From Leptothrix discophora (GTDB lineage: Bacteria; Pseudomonadota; Gammaproteobacteria; Burkholderiales; Burkholderiaceae_C), in the NCBI RefSeq assembly GCF_030705305.1, contig NZ_JAUZEE010000013.1, positions 1 through 64,000 of the forward strand: a stretch of 64,000 nt of DNA. Reading direction: 5' to 3'. The notes beneath the pieces were generated by a model. That model was not told the DNA's origin. It made no database searches and saw only the letters and a program-made list of their open reading frames with translations. Both the position numbers and the translations under genes were made by a program. The stretch's first letter is position 1, and each line of letters starts with the position of its first letter. Of the stretch, positions 51,355-60,819 are shown one piece after another.

Positions 51355-54123
51355 ATGCCCATGCCCATGCCCACGCCCACCGCCACCGTCCCCGTGCCTG
51401 GTGCCCCGACCTGGCATGCCGTCGACCCCACCGACGCCCTGCGCCGGCTTGACGTCGATCCGGCCGTCGGCCTGAGCGCCGCCGAGGTCGCGCGACGTGC
51501 CCAGCGGCACGGTCCGAACGCCTTGCCCGAGACCGCGCCACCGTCGTCCTGGCGACGCCTGTTGCGCCAGTTCGTCAGCCCGCTGATCGCGATCCTGGGC
51601 GTGGCGGCGTTGCTGGCCATCGCGCTGGGGCATGCGGCGGATGCTGCGGTGATCGGGCTGGTGGTGGTCGTCAACGCGCTGATCGGTGCCTGGCAGGAAG
51701 GCCGCGCCGATCGGTCGATGGCGTCGTTGCGGCAGCTCGCGTCGCTGCGCGTGCGGGTCTGGCGCGACGGCGCCGAGGCGTCCATCCCGGCGCGCGAGCT
51801 GGTGCCGGGCGACATCCTGCTGCTGGCCGCCGGCGATGCCGTGGGCGCCGATGCCCGCATGATCGAGGCCGCCCTGCTGCAGGCCGCCGAGGCGGCGCTG
51901 ACCGGCGAGTCGGTGCCGGTCGCCAAGCACACCGGGGCCGAGCCCGAGGCCTGCGGGCTGGCCGATCGCCACGGCATGGTCCATTCCGGCACCCACGTGA
52001 CGGCCGGACGAGGCCGGGCGGTGGTGGTGGCCATCGGCGCCGAGACCGAGGTCGGCCAGATCGCCGACCTGACCACCCGCGCGATCGACCCGCGCACGCC
52101 GCTGGAGCTGCGGCTGGACCGCTTCGGGCGCGGCCTGGTGATCGCCGCACTGGTGCTGTTTGCCTTGGTGCTGGCGCTGGGCCTGCTGCGTGGCCTGCCG
52201 CTGGACGAGGTGCTGATGGTGGCCATCAGCCAGATGGTCTCGATGGTGCCCGAGGGCCTGCCCGTGGCCATCACCATCGCGCTGGCCGTGGGCATGCAGC
52301 GCATGGCGGCCCAGGGTGCGATCGTGCGCCGGCTGGCCGCGGTCGAGACGCTCGGCTCGACCACCGTCATCTGCACCGACAAGACCGGCACGCTGACCCG
52401 CAACGAGATGACCGTGACGCGGCTGTGGCTGGCCGACGGACGCGACTGGCAGGTCGGCGGCTCGGGCTACGTGCCCAGCGGCGAGCTGTCCGGCGCGGCC
52501 CTACCGGCGGCGGGCGATGCGGCGCTGGCCGATTTGCTGCGGGCGGCGCTGCTGTGCAACGACGCCGACCTGCTCGCGCCCGACGACGGCGAGCGCAGCG
52601 CCTGGACCGCGCTGGGCGACCCGACCGAGTCGGCGCTGGTCGTGCTGGCGCACAAGCTCGGCGCGCGGGCCGGCCTGCGCGCCGACACGCTACGGCAGGA
52701 CTGGCCGCGCGTGGCCGAGCTGCCCTTCGATGCCGACACCCAGCTGATGGCCACCCGCCATGCCGGCCCCGGCGCGCCGGCCCGCGTCTACCTCAAGGGC
52801 GCACCCGAACGCTTGCTGCGCCTGTGTGCCGGCATCGAGCCGGCCGAGCGCCTGGCCGTTGCCCGGACCACCGCCGACGAGATGGCACGCGGGGCGCTGC
52901 GCGTGCTGGCGCTGGGCGTCGTCGACCTGGATGCGGCGCAGGCCGCGCAGCCCCTGTCCTTCGACCTGCTGGCCGGCCATGTGCGCCTGCTCGGCCTGGC
53001 CGGCCAGATCGACCCGCCGCGTGACGAGGTCCGCGCCGCCGTGGCCGAGTGCCGTGCCGCCGGCATCCGGCCGGTGATGGTGACCGGCGACCACAAGCTG
53101 ACCGGCCTGGCGATCGCACGCCAGCTGGGCATGGCCGGGCCGGAGGACCGCGCCATCGACGGCGTCGAGCTGGAGCGACTGGGCGAGGCCGAGCTGCGCG
53201 CCGCGCTGCCGCATGTGGCGGTGTTCGCGCGGGTCCAGCCGGCCCAGAAGCTGCGCATCGTCGAGGCCTTCCAGGCCCGTGGTGACGTGGTGGCGATGAC
53301 CGGTGACGGTGTCAACGACGCGCCGGCGCTGGCCCGTGCTGACGTGGGCGTGGCGATGGGCCGCAGCGGCACCGAGGTCGCCAAGGGTGCCGCCCGCATC
53401 GTGCTGGTCGACGACAACTTCGCCACGCTGGTCGGCGCGGTCGAACAGGGCCGGCTGACCTGGGGCAACCTGCGCAAGGTCCTGCTCTACCTGTTCGCGA
53501 CCTCGCTGGACGAGGTCATCGTGCTGATGGCCGCGCTGCTGGCCGGCCTGCCCCTGCCGCTGCAGGCGGTGCAGATCCTGTGGGTCAACATCGTGACCGA
53601 GGCCACGCTGACGGTGAACCTGGTGATGGATCCGCCCGATGGCGACGAGATGCGCCGCCCGCCGACCCGCAGCGATGCCGCGCTGATCGACCGGGAGATG
53701 CTCGGCCGGCTGCTGCTGATGGCGCTGACCTCCTCGGTCGTCACGCTCGCCTGGTTCGGCTGGCGCCTCGCCCAGGACGTGCCGCTGGACACCGTCCGCA
53801 CGGAGGTCTTCACGCTGACCGTGCTGGCGCAGTGGTTCAACGTGCTGAACTGCCGCAGCGCCACGCAGTCGGTGCTGCGGGTCTCGCTGCTGTCCAACCG
53901 CTGGCTGATGGGCGGCCTGCTGATCAGCGTCGTGCTGCAGGCCAGCGTGCTGTTCTGGCCGCCGCTGGCCGGCCTGTTCCACGCGGTGCCCCTGCCGGCC
54001 TCGACGCTGCTGGCCATCCTGGGTGCGGCCAGTTCGGTGCTGGTGGTGGAGGAGCTGCGCAAGCTCGTGGCTCGACGCCGGGCGGCGTCGATGCCGCTGC
54101 CCAAGGCTTCGCCAGGTCAGTAG
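51355..54123 (+). CDS. P2-type cation-transporting ATPase
   Basis: A 922-residue P-type ATPase. Domains in order: cation-ATPase N-terminal domain (about 20-80), actuator with LTGESVPV, M4 with VPEGLPVAITIAL (P2-type PEGLP), phosphorylation site CTDKTGTLTRNEM, nucleotide domain with LKGAPERLL, hinge MVTGDHKLTG and TGDGVNDAPAL, then C-terminal helices with a VNIVTEATLTVNLVMDPP segment. The family moves Ca2+, Na+/K+ or related cations; the ion cannot be fixed from sequence alone. Three in-frame ATGs (51355, 51361, 51367) begin a Met-Pro repeat. Its stop overlaps the convergent protease gene by 7 bases. Confidence 0.93.
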   Translation: MPMPMPTPTATVPVPGAPTWHAVDPTDALRRLDVDPAVGLSAAEVARRAQRHGPNALPETAPPSSWRRLLRQFVSPLIAILGVAALLAIALGHAADAAVIGLVVVVNALIGAWQEGRADRSMASLRQLASLRVRVWRDGAEASIPARELVPGDILLLAAGDAVGADARMIEAALLQAAEAALTGESVPVAKHTGAEPEACGLADRHGMVHSGTHVTAGRGRAVVVAIGAETEVGQIADLTTRAIDPRTPLELRLDRFGRGLVIAALVLFALVLALGLLRGLPLDEVLMVAISQMVSMVPEGLPVAITIALAVGMQRMAAQGAIVRRLAAVETLGSTTVICTDKTGTLTRNEMTVTRLWLADGRDWQVGGSGYVPSGELSGAALPAAGDAALADLLRAALLCNDADLLAPDDGERSAWTALGDPTESALVVLAHKLGARAGLRADTLRQDWPRVAELPFDADTQLMATRHAGPGAPARVYLKGAPERLLRLCAGIEPAERLAVARTTADEMARGALRVLALGVVDLDAAQAAQPLSFDLLAGHVRLLGLAGQIDPPRDEVRAAVAECRAAGIRPVMVTGDHKLTGLAIARQLGMAGPEDRAIDGVELERLGEAELRAALPHVAVFARVQPAQKLRIVEAFQARGDVVAMTGDGVNDAPALARADVGVAMGRSGTEVAKGAARIVLVDDNFATLVGAVEQGRLTWGNLRKVLLYLFATSLDEVIVLMAALLAGLPLPLQAVQILWVNIVTEATLTVNLVMDPPDGDEMRRPPTRSDAALIDREMLGRLLLMALTSSVVTLAWFGWRLAQDVPLDTVRTEVFTLTVLAQWFNVLNCRSATQSVLRVSLLSNRWLMGGLLISVVLQASVLFWPPLAGLFHAVPLPASTLLAILGAASSVLVVEELRKLVARRRAASMPLPKASPGQ

Positions 54124-54830
54124 CGACGTTCGAGCACCATCTGCTCGCCGTCGCGCTGCATGCGGAAGCGGCTCAGGAAGCTGTTGCCCAGCAGCACGAC
54201 CGGCATGTCCTGCGGACCGACCACCGTGTCGACCTGGTGCAGCTCGACCTCGCCGATGCGGACCCGGTCGACGCTGAGGCGCCAGGCCGGCGCGATGCCG
54301 TTGGCGGTCTGCATCGACACCCGCTTGCCGGCGCGCCAGTTCAGGCCCAGCCGGTCGGCTTCCTGCTGCGACATCGAGACCGCGCTGGCACCGGTGTCGA
54401 CCAGGAAACGCACCGGCTTGCCGCCGATGCTGCCGTTGACCTGGAAATGGCCGTCGCTGCCAGCACCCAGCACGATGCGCTGGCCGCTGTCGCGGGCAGT
54501 TGCACCACTGGCCGTCGGACCGGCCGCCGCCGGCGCGGCGCCGATGCTGGCGGGCTGCGCACCCATGCGCAGCGACAGCCGCTGGTCGCGGATCATCACG
54601 GTGGCGTTCTCGCCGTCGAGCATCAGCAGCTTGACGCCCTGGGCCTCCTGGCCGAGGCCCAGCGTGCGCGGTGCGCCGTCGATCACCAGCAGGGCGCGAT
54701 CGCCCATGCGGCCGGCATAGCTGACGTTCTGGGCGCTGGCCGGCCAGGACGACAGCAGGGCGACCAGGGCCGCGCCGATCAGGGCCGGACGTCGTGCGGG
54801 GGTGGACAGGAAACCGGCCGGGCGCGCCAT
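54117..54830 (-). CDS. Periplasmic retropepsin-like aspartic protease (clan AA)
   Basis: A 237-residue protein with a signal peptide (ALIGAALVALLSSWPASAQ; cleavage about residue 34). A middle Ala-rich linker leads to a retropepsin-like domain at about 118-237: FLVDTGASAVSMSQQEA with the catalytic Asp-Thr-Gly, and VVLLGNSFLSRF near the end. This is the bacterial TIGR02281-type family; it would act as a dimer. Substrate unknown. It follows yajQ by 10 bases, so the two are co-transcribed. ATG 54830 chosen; a GTG lies immediately before. Confidence 0.85.
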   Translation of the reverse strand: MARPAGFLSTPARRPALIGAALVALLSSWPASAQNVSYAGRMGDRALLVIDGAPRTLGLGQEAQGVKLLMLDGENATVMIRDQRLSLRMGAQPASIGAAPAAAGPTASGATARDSGQRIVLGAGSDGHFQVNGSIGGKPVRFLVDTGASAVSMSQQEADRLGLNWRAGKRVSMQTANGIAPAWRLSVDRVRIGEVELHQVDTVVGPQDMPVVLLGNSFLSRFRMQRDGEQMVLERRY

Positions 54831-54840
54831 CACCGCGCGC

Positions 54841-55329
54841 TCAGTCGCGGAAGTTGTTGAACGACAGCGGCACGTCGTCGACTTCCTTGCGGATCAGCGC
54901 CATGGCGGCCTGCAGGTCGTCGCGCTTGGCGCCGGTGACCCGCACCGTGTCGCCCTGGATGCTGGCCTGGACCTTCATCTTGCTGTCCTTGATGGCCTTC
55001 TGGATGCGCTTGGCGACGTCGCCCTCGATGCCGGCCTTGACCAGCACCTTCTGCTTGAGCTTGTCGTGGCTCATCTTCTCGGGCTTGGCGGTGGTGTCGA
55101 GGAAGCGGATGTCGACGCTGCGCTTGCTCATCTTGGCCAGCAGGATGTCGGTGACCTGCTGGAGCTGGAAATCGCTGTCGGCGAAGAGCGTCAGCTCCTT
55201 GTCCTTCTGCTCGACGCGGGCGTCGCTGCCCTTGAAGTCGAAGCGGGTGCCGATTTCCTTGTTGCTCTGGTCGATGGCGTTCTTCACCTCGACGAGGTTC
55301 GGTTCGAGGACGGTGTCGAAGCTGGGCAT
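54841..55329 (-). CDS. yajQ: YajQ-family nucleotide-binding protein
   Basis: A 162-residue YajQ (DUF520) protein: [46 protein letters not shown] and [16 protein letters not shown] are family hallmarks. Some YajQ proteins bind cyclic di-GMP and act as effectors in Xanthomonas; that may or may not apply here, but it is of note with a c-di-GMP-type MshE in the same window. The ATG at 55329 is clear; an upstream in-frame ATG at 55449 overlaps hicB. Confidence 0.95.
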   Translation of the reverse strand: MPSFDTVLEPNLVEVKNAIDQSNKEIGTRFDFKGSDARVEQKDKELTLFADSDFQLQQVTDILLAKMSKRSVDIRFLDTTAKPEKMSHDKLKQKVLVKAGIEGDVAKRIQKAIKDSKMKVQASIQGDTVRVTGAKRDDLQAAMALIRKEVDDVPLSFNNFRD

Positions 55330-55423
55330 GGTGGCGAGGGTCTGGGGTTGGACGTGAATGGGAAGGCCCGGGAGTTTCGCACCGCACCTCGGTGGCGCAT
55401 GGGCGTCGCGTGAATCTGAAGGC

Positions 55424-55777
55424 TCAGCGGCGAGCGCGGCTGCCGACACCTTCGGACAGCATCGACACCACCAGGGTGTTCATGCTGACGCCTTCCTGCT
55501 CGGCGCGAGCGGCCAGGCGGGTGTGCAGGCTCCTGGGGACCCGGGCAACGAACTTGCCCGACTCGCCACCGGTGCTGGGTGCCGGGATCGGGTCACCCGC
55601 TTCGGCCGCCACGTCCAGCCAGGCTTGTGCGGCGGCGTAGCCATCTGCGATGGCCTGCTCGGGGGTCTCGCCGTCGCCCATGCAGCCAGGCAGATCCGGG
55701 AAGGTGGCCAGCCAGCCGCCGCCGTCTTCATCGGCGAGCGGTCTCACTTCAATCGGGTACTTCTTCGGGTCGGTCAT
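55424..55777 (-). CDS. hicB: HicB-family antitoxin
   Basis: A 117-residue HicB: an RNase H-like partial domain ([36 protein letters not shown] in parts, residues about 7-42) and a C-terminal ribbon-helix-helix ([30 protein letters not shown]) for DNA binding. It neutralises HicA and represses the operon. The ATG overlaps the hicA stop by 4 bases. Order hicA-hicB is normal. Confidence 0.93.
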   Translation of the reverse strand: MTDPKKYPIEVRPLADEDGGGWLATFPDLPGCMGDGETPEQAIADGYAAAQAWLDVAAEAGDPIPAPSTGGESGKFVARVPRSLHTRLAARAEQEGVSMNTLVVSMLSEGVGSRARR

Positions 55778-56016
55778 TCCTCATCTCCTTGCCCATCATG
55801 GATCAGCCGCAACAGCGCCTTGATGTACACGGGCTTGACGGGCCGGTGTGCGGGCACGCTGATCTTCCGGCCCGCCGGATTGCGAAGGATGTGATGGCTG
55901 CCGCCAGGACAGCGCACCGACAGGCCGGCATGGCGCGCCACGGTCAGTACCTGCTCGATGCTCCAGTCGCGGGGGTTGTTCGCCATCGCGTCCAGCAGCT
56001 TCTGTGCGGTGCTCAT
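55774..56016 (-). CDS. hicA: HicA-family mRNA interferase toxin
   Basis: An 80-residue HicA toxin with a double-stranded-RNA-binding-like fold. The catalytic His lies in GGSHHILRNP (about residues 38-47), and ISVPAHRPVKPVYIKALLRLI follows as usual (split: ISVPAHRPVK and YIKALLRLI). It cleaves mRNA when free of HicB. The N-terminal 20 residues (LDAMANNPRDWSIEQVLTVA) resemble the longer HicA subgroup. First gene of the pair, divergent from murB. Confidence 0.93.
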   Translation of the reverse strand: MSTAQKLLDAMANNPRDWSIEQVLTVARHAGLSVRCPGGSHHILRNPAGRKISVPAHRPVKPVYIKALLRLIHDGQGDEE

Positions 56017-56024
56017 GCCTGCAA

Positions 56025-56044
56025 TGATACTGAATGCGATATCA
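56025..56044 (-). promoter_or_regulatory. Candidate hicAB promoter/operator
   Basis: TGATA and TATCA form a perfect five-base inverted repeat with a ten-base spacer, just 9 bases upstream of the hicA ATG. On the minus strand TATCAT (56029-56024) could be a -10. AT-rich DNA here contrasts with its surroundings. A binding site for the HicB ribbon-helix-helix is inferred from position. Confidence 0.45.
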
Positions 56045-56143
56045 GTTTTCGGGGCTCAACCGGGGAATCCATGTCGGCCGTCCTTCGAACCGGTCCCCGT
56101 CGACCGCGAGTGGACGAAGGACGCGGTGACCGACAATTCCGCC

Positions 56144-57181
56144 ATGCACATCGAACAGGACGTCAGCCTCCTCGCCCACAACACCTTCGGCCTGCCGGCC
56201 ATCGCGCACACGCTGGTGCGCATCACGGGCGACGCGGACGTGCGCCGCGTCGTCGACCATCCGACGCTGGGCCGCGCGCCCAAGTTCGTGCTGGGCGGCG
56301 GCAGCAACGTCGTGCTGACGCGCGACATCGAGGCCGTCGTGCTGAAGATCGAGGTGCCCGGCATGCGCGTCGTCGAACGGCGCGAGGACGCGGTGATCGT
56401 CGAGGCCGGAGCCGGCGTCGGCTGGCATGAACTGGTCGCCTGGACGCTGGACCAGGGCGAGCCGGGGCTCGAGAACATGGCGCTGATCCCCGGCACGGTC
56501 GGGGCCGCGCCGGTGCAGAACATCGGTGCCTACGGACTGGAACTGGCCGACCGCTTCGAGTCGCTCGACGCGGTCGACCTGGTGACCGGGCGCAGCGTCC
56601 TGCTCGACCGCGCCGCCTGCCGATTCGGCTACCGGGACTCGGTCTTCAAGCATGCGCTGGCCGGCAAGAGCGTCATCACACGGGTGCGGCTGCGCCTGCC
56701 GCGGCCGTGGCGGCCGATGGTGGACTACCTGGACCTGCAGCGCCGCATGGCCGAGACGGGCTACGCGGCCGACCCGGAACAGGGCCCCGTGCCCGATGCA
56801 CGCACCATCTTCGACTGGGTCGTCGCGATCCGCCGTGCCAAGCTGCCGGACCCGGCGGTGATCGGCAACGCCGGCAGCTTCTTCAAGAACCCGGTGGTCA
56901 CGCCCGAGCAGTGCCGCGACATCATCAGCCGCGACCCGCACCTCGTCCACTACCCGATGCCGGACGGCAACTTCAAGCTCGCCGCCGGCTGGCTGATCGA
57001 CGCCTGCGGCTGGAAGGGCAAGACGGTCGGCGCGGCCGGCGTCTACGAGAAGCAGGCGCTGGTGCTGGTCAACCGCGGCGGCGCGCGCGGCGCGGAGGTC
57101 GTCACGCTGGCGCGGGCGATCCAGGAAAGCGTCTACGGCCGTTTCGGCATCCGGCTGGAGCCCGAACCCGTCGTGGTCTGA
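56144..57181 (+). CDS. murB: UDP-N-acetylenolpyruvoylglucosamine reductase
   Basis: A 345-residue type I MurB, a flavoenzyme in peptidoglycan synthesis. Motifs: HNTFGLPAIAHTLVRI, FVLGGGSNVVLT (FAD), ALIPGTVGAAPVQNIGAYG, the catalytic Ser in GNAGSFFKNPVV and Glu near the C terminus (RIQESVYGRFGI-like IQESVYGRFGI). The ATG at 56144 is chosen; a start at 55958 would cross hicA. Good length for the E. coli-type family. Confidence 0.97.
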   Translation: MHIEQDVSLLAHNTFGLPAIAHTLVRITGDADVRRVVDHPTLGRAPKFVLGGGSNVVLTRDIEAVVLKIEVPGMRVVERREDAVIVEAGAGVGWHELVAWTLDQGEPGLENMALIPGTVGAAPVQNIGAYGLELADRFESLDAVDLVTGRSVLLDRAACRFGYRDSVFKHALAGKSVITRVRLRLPRPWRPMVDYLDLQRRMAETGYAADPEQGPVPDARTIFDWVVAIRRAKLPDPAVIGNAGSFFKNPVVTPEQCRDIISRDPHLVHYPMPDGNFKLAAGWLIDACGWKGKTVGAAGVYEKQALVLVNRGGARGAEVVTLARAIQESVYGRFGIRLEPEPVVV

Positions 57182-57208
57182 ACGCGCCCGTCTGGCACGG
57201 GATCTGCT

Positions 57209-57232
57209 GATACCAGTCGGTATACCAGTTGG
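57209..57232 (+). promoter_or_regulatory. GntR-type operator upstream of the amidase operon
   Basis: GATACCAGTCGGTATACCAGTTGG (given in parts: ATACCAGT at 57210-57217, CGGT, ATACCAGT at 57222-57229). It contains the palindrome GGTATACC (57219-57226) and two ATACCAGT copies 12 bases apart. The 17-base core GTCGGTATACCAGTTGG (57216-57232) is found exactly, in inverted orientation, at 61563-61579. It lies 62-85 bases before the amidase ATG. Confidence 0.75.
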
Positions 57233-57293
57233 CGCACCGGAAACGGGCGTCGCCAATGGAACGCCGTTGCTGCACACAGCAGGGAGCCCGGCC

Positions 57294-58910
57294 ATGCGCG
57301 ACACCGACCCGACGACGCCCACCTTGCCGCCCAGGACGCTGGCGGGCTGGCGTGCGATCCAGGACCGACCCGACCACCTGCATGCGGCGCTGGCCGCGAC
57401 GCTGGACCGTGTGCATGCCAGCGCCGCCGCCGGCATCTGGATCAGCCTGTGCCCGCGCGCGGCCTGGGTCGCACAGCTCGACACCCTGGCCGAACGCCTG
57501 GCCGCCGTCGCCGACCCGGCCGAGCGCCACCGCCGTTGGCCGTTGCTGGGCGTGCCCTTCGGCATCAAGGACAACATCGATGTGGCCGGCGTCCCGACCA
57601 CGGCCGCCTGCCCGGCCTTCCGGCGCCTGCCGACCGAACACGCCAGCGCGGTGCAGAAGCTGCTCGATGCCGGCGCGATCTGGGTCGGCAAGACCAACCT
57701 CGACCAGTTCGCGACCGGCCTGGTCGGCACCCGCTCGCCCTATGGCCGACCGGCCAGCGTGGTCGACCCGACGCGCATCAGCGGCGGCTCCAGCTCCGGC
57801 TCGGCCGCCGCCGTGGCACGGGGACAGGTGCCGTTCGCGCTGGCCACCGACACGGCCGGATCGGGCCGCGTGCCGGCCGGCTTCAACGGCCTGGTCGGCC
57901 TCAAGCCCACGCCCGGCCGGGTCGGCAACGGTGGCGTGCTGCCGGCCTGCCGCACGCTGGACTGCGTCGCGGTGCTGGCCCACACGGTCGGTGACGCGGC
58001 CGAGGTGCTCGCCTGCATCGAGGGCCCCGACCCGCGCGATGCCTACAGCGCCTTCCGGCCCGGCCCGGCGCAGCTGCCCGTCACGCTGCGCGTCGGCGTC
58101 CCGCACCTGCCCGACCTGGACGACGCCCTCGGCTACACCGGCGCCTGGGCCGCCGCGCAGGCACACCTGGCCGCCCTGGGCCATCGCCGCGTCGAGGTCG
58201 ACATGGCGCCGCTGGCGGCGGTGGCCGCGCTGCTCTACGACGGCCCCTGGGTGGCCGAGCGCCATGCCGTCGTGCGCGAGCTGCTGGCGACGCAGCCGGG
58301 CGCCTTCGACCCGACCGTGCGGCGTGTCATCGAACGGGCGCTGCCGCTGAGGGCCACCGATGCCTTCGACGGCCTCTACCGCCTGCAGGAACGCCAGGCC
58401 GCCGCCGCCGACCTGTGGCAGCAGGTCGACCTGCTGATGCTGCCCACCGCGCCGACCCACCCGACCTTTGCCGAGGTCGATGCCGATCCGGTCGGCGTCA
58501 ACAGCCGCCTGGGCGCCTACACCAACTTCGTCAACCTGCTGGGCTGGTGCGCGCTGGCGCTGCCGGCCGGCTCGACCGGTGCGGGGCTGCCCTTCGGCGT
58601 CACCTTCGTCGCGCCCGGCCGGCACGATGCCGCGCTGGCCCGGTTCGGACTGGCCTGGTGCGGCGAGGCCGAGCCATCGGCCGGTGCCTGGCCAGCGGCC
58701 CTGTCGCCGCCCCATCCCGCCGACGCGATCGCCGCGCGCATCGGCCTGCCGCTGGCCGAGGCCCACCGGCCGGGCGTGCGACGCTACTTCGACCTGGCCG
58801 CCGGCATGGCCGATCGCGTGATGGGTCTGCCGCTGGGCCTGGACGACGAACCGGCCGGGTCCTTCGTGCCGATCGGGCCCGATGAGCAGGTCGCTGGAGA
58901 ACACCGATGA
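57294..58910 (+). CDS. Allophanate hydrolase-like amidase fused to an AtzG-like domain
   Basis: A 538-residue amidase-signature enzyme. Catalytic Lys92 lies in FGIKDNID, the cis-Ser in ISGGSSSGS (about 166) and nucleophile Ser190 in TDTAGSGRVP. LDQFATGLVGTRSPYG (about 136-151) is characteristic of allophanate hydrolase AtzF. The usual C-terminal AtzF domain is missing; instead residues about 475-530 (DAIAARIGLPLAEAHRPG, ... LPLGLDDEPAGSFVP) look like AtzG/HpxX (DUF4089), normally a separate ~65-residue partner of AtzE. The ATG at 57294 has AGGGAG upstream. Stop overlaps the next gene (ATGA). Exact substrate not fixed: allophanate or a related ureido compound. Confidence 0.87.
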   Translation: MRDTDPTTPTLPPRTLAGWRAIQDRPDHLHAALAATLDRVHASAAAGIWISLCPRAAWVAQLDTLAERLAAVADPAERHRRWPLLGVPFGIKDNIDVAGVPTTAACPAFRRLPTEHASAVQKLLDAGAIWVGKTNLDQFATGLVGTRSPYGRPASVVDPTRISGGSSSGSAAAVARGQVPFALATDTAGSGRVPAGFNGLVGLKPTPGRVGNGGVLPACRTLDCVAVLAHTVGDAAEVLACIEGPDPRDAYSAFRPGPAQLPVTLRVGVPHLPDLDDALGYTGAWAAAQAHLAALGHRRVEVDMAPLAAVAALLYDGPWVAERHAVVRELLATQPGAFDPTVRRVIERALPLRATDAFDGLYRLQERQAAAADLWQQVDLLMLPTAPTHPTFAEVDADPVGVNSRLGAYTNFVNLLGWCALALPAGSTGAGLPFGVTFVAPGRHDAALARFGLAWCGEAEPSAGAWPAALSPPHPADAIAARIGLPLAEAHRPGVRRYFDLAAGMADRVMGLPLGLDDEPAGSFVPIGPDEQVAGEHR

Positions 58911-60376
58911 ACACGAGCCTGCCGGCGATCGATCCCGAGGCCTTGCTCGACGGTCCGGCCCACGCGATGGCCGACGCGGTGCGTCAGGGTCGTGTGCGCG
59001 CACGCACGCTGACCGACGCGGCGCTGGCACGCATCGCCGCGCGCGATCCGCTGGAACGCGGTGGCGTGAATGCCTGCACCGCCGTGCTGGCCGAACGCGC
59101 CCGGTCCGAGGCCGATGCGCTCGACGCGAAGCTCGCGGCCGGCGATGCCGCCACCGCCGCGCTGCCGCTGCTGGGCGTGCCCTATGCCGTCAAGAACCTC
59201 TTCGACGTCGCCGGCCTGCCGACGCTGGCGGGCTCGAAGATCGAGCGCGATGCCGCGCCCGCCGTGCAGGACGGCCTGTTGCTGCGCCGCCTGCAAGGCG
59301 CGGGCGCGGTGCTGCTGGCCGCGCTCAACATGGACGAGTACGCCTACGGCTTCACGACCGAGAACAGCCACGTCGGTGCCTGTCGCAACCCGCATGACCT
59401 GCGCCGCGTGGCCGGCGGCTCGTCGGGCGGCTCGGGTGCGGCGATCGCGGCCGGCGAGGTGCCGCTGACGCTGGGCTCGGACACGAACGGCTCCATCCGC
59501 GTGCCCGCGTCGCTGTGTGGCGTGTTCGGCCTCAAGCCGACCTTCGGCCGCCTGCCGCGCACCGGCAGCTACCCCTTCGTCGCCAGCCTGGACCACCTCG
59601 GCCCCTTCGGCCGCAGCGTGCGTGACCTGGCGCTGTCCTACGACGCGATGCAGGGCCATGACGGCCATGACCCGGGCTGCGTCGACCGTCCGGTGCAGCC
59701 GGTCACGCCGCTGCTGGAGACGCCCGAGCACGGCCTGCGCGTCGGCCTGCTCGGTGGCTGGTTCCACGACATGGCCGATGACGACGCGCGTGGCGCGGTG
59801 GCCCGCGTCGCGGCGGCGCTGCGCACGGCGCCGGGCGTGGCCTCGGTGCGCGAGGTGAGCTGGCCGGAGGTCGACCGCGCCCGCGCCGCCGCCTTCCTGA
59901 TCACCAACGCCGAAGGCGCCAACCTGCACCTCGACGACCTGCGGCGCCGGCCCGGGGACTTCGAGCCGCTGTCGCGTGACCGCTTCCTGGCCGGCGCGCT
60001 GCTGCCCGCGACCTGGGTCGTGCAGGCGCAGCGGGTGCGGCGCTGGTTCGCGCGGCAGGTGGCCGCGTCGTTCGCCGACGTCGATCTCTTCATCGCGCCG
60101 GCCACGCCCTGTGTCGCGCCGCTCATGGGCACCGAATGGATCGACATCCAGGGCCAGCGCCTGCCGGCCCGGCCCAGCATCGGCGTGCTGACGCAACCGG
60201 TGTCGTGCATCGGCCTGCCGGTCTGCGCGGTGCCGGTCTGGAACGTGCATGCGAGCCTGCCCATCGGCGTGCAACTCATTGCCGCGCCCTGGCGCGAGGA
60301 CCGCGTCCTGCGCGCGGCCCGGTGGCTGGAACAGGCCGGCGTGGTGCGCGCGCCGGTGGCGGCCTGGCCGACATGA
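58907..60376 (+). CDS. atzE: AtzE-family amidase
   Basis: A 489-residue amidase-signature enzyme of the AtzE family: Lys in [12 protein letters not shown] (about residue 89), cis-Ser in [11 protein letters not shown] and nucleophile Ser in [13 protein letters not shown]. AtzE hydrolyses 1-carboxybiuret in cyanuric acid catabolism and needs AtzG for stability; its relative HpxW acts in oxalurate metabolism. Its ATG overlaps the stop of the upstream gene, whose end looks like AtzG, so the two products would be made together. The ring-opening hydrolase is not in the window. Confidence 0.9.
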   Translation: MNTSLPAIDPEALLDGPAHAMADAVRQGRVRARTLTDAALARIAARDPLERGGVNACTAVLAERARSEADALDAKLAAGDAATAALPLLGVPYAVKNLFDVAGLPTLAGSKIERDAAPAVQDGLLLRRLQGAGAVLLAALNMDEYAYGFTTENSHVGACRNPHDLRRVAGGSSGGSGAAIAAGEVPLTLGSDTNGSIRVPASLCGVFGLKPTFGRLPRTGSYPFVASLDHLGPFGRSVRDLALSYDAMQGHDGHDPGCVDRPVQPVTPLLETPEHGLRVGLLGGWFHDMADDDARGAVARVAAALRTAPGVASVREVSWPEVDRARAAAFLITNAEGANLHLDDLRRRPGDFEPLSRDRFLAGALLPATWVVQAQRVRRWFARQVAASFADVDLFIAPATPCVAPLMGTEWIDIQGQRLPARPSIGVLTQPVSCIGLPVCAVPVWNVHASLPIGVQLIAAPWREDRVLRAARWLEQAGVVRAPVAAWPT

Positions 60377-60408
60377 ACCCGTCGGCAGGCCAGGACAGGA
60401 GAGGCGAG

Positions 60409-60786
60409 ATGGACATCAACATCCCCGAGGTGCATGCCGAACTCGTGGCCGTGTTCACGCGCTACGAGGACGCGCTGGTCCACAACCGCATCGACGTGCT
60501 CGACGAGCTGTTCTGGCCCAGCCCGCACACCGTGCGCTATGGCGTGGCCGAGAACCTCGTCGGCATCGAGGCCATCCGGGCCTTCCGGGCCGCCCGGCCG
60601 GCGGTCGGCCTGGCCCGCACGCTGGCGAACACGGTCATCACGACCTATGGCCGCGACTGCGGCACCGCGATGACCGAGTTCCACCGCAAGGGCAGCATCC
60701 GCACCGGCCGCCAGAGCCAGACCTGGGTGCGCCTGCCCGAAGGCTGGCGGGTGGTCGCCGCGCATGTCAGCCTGATGGCCGACTGA
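60409..60786 (+). CDS. AtzH/HpxZ-like protein (DUF3225)
   Basis: A 125-residue SnoaL-like protein: [26 protein letters not shown] (core about residues 3-20), [49 protein letters not shown] and VVAAHVSLM. Homologs accompany AtzE/AtzG and HpxW/HpxX; AtzH of Pseudomonas sp. ADP has been described as an amidohydrolase in the cyanuric acid pathway. A good Shine-Dalgarno (AGGAGAG) precedes ATG 60409. It is 32 bases after atzE and in the same operon. Confidence 0.88.
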   Translation: MDINIPEVHAELVAVFTRYEDALVHNRIDVLDELFWPSPHTVRYGVAENLVGIEAIRAFRAARPAVGLARTLANTVITTYGRDCGTAMTEFHRKGSIRTGRQSQTWVRLPEGWRVVAAHVSLMAD

Positions 60787-60819
60787 GCCTCGACCGGGGT
60801 GCGAGCTAGCATCGATCGC

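Noticed and set aside
57906-58716. Possibility that the AtzG-like end belongs to a separate gene overlapping the amidase
   Set aside because: No start codon with a ribosome-binding site was found in the same frame near residue 470, and the frame is continuous with the amidase domain; a single fused protein is simpler, though resequencing could change this.
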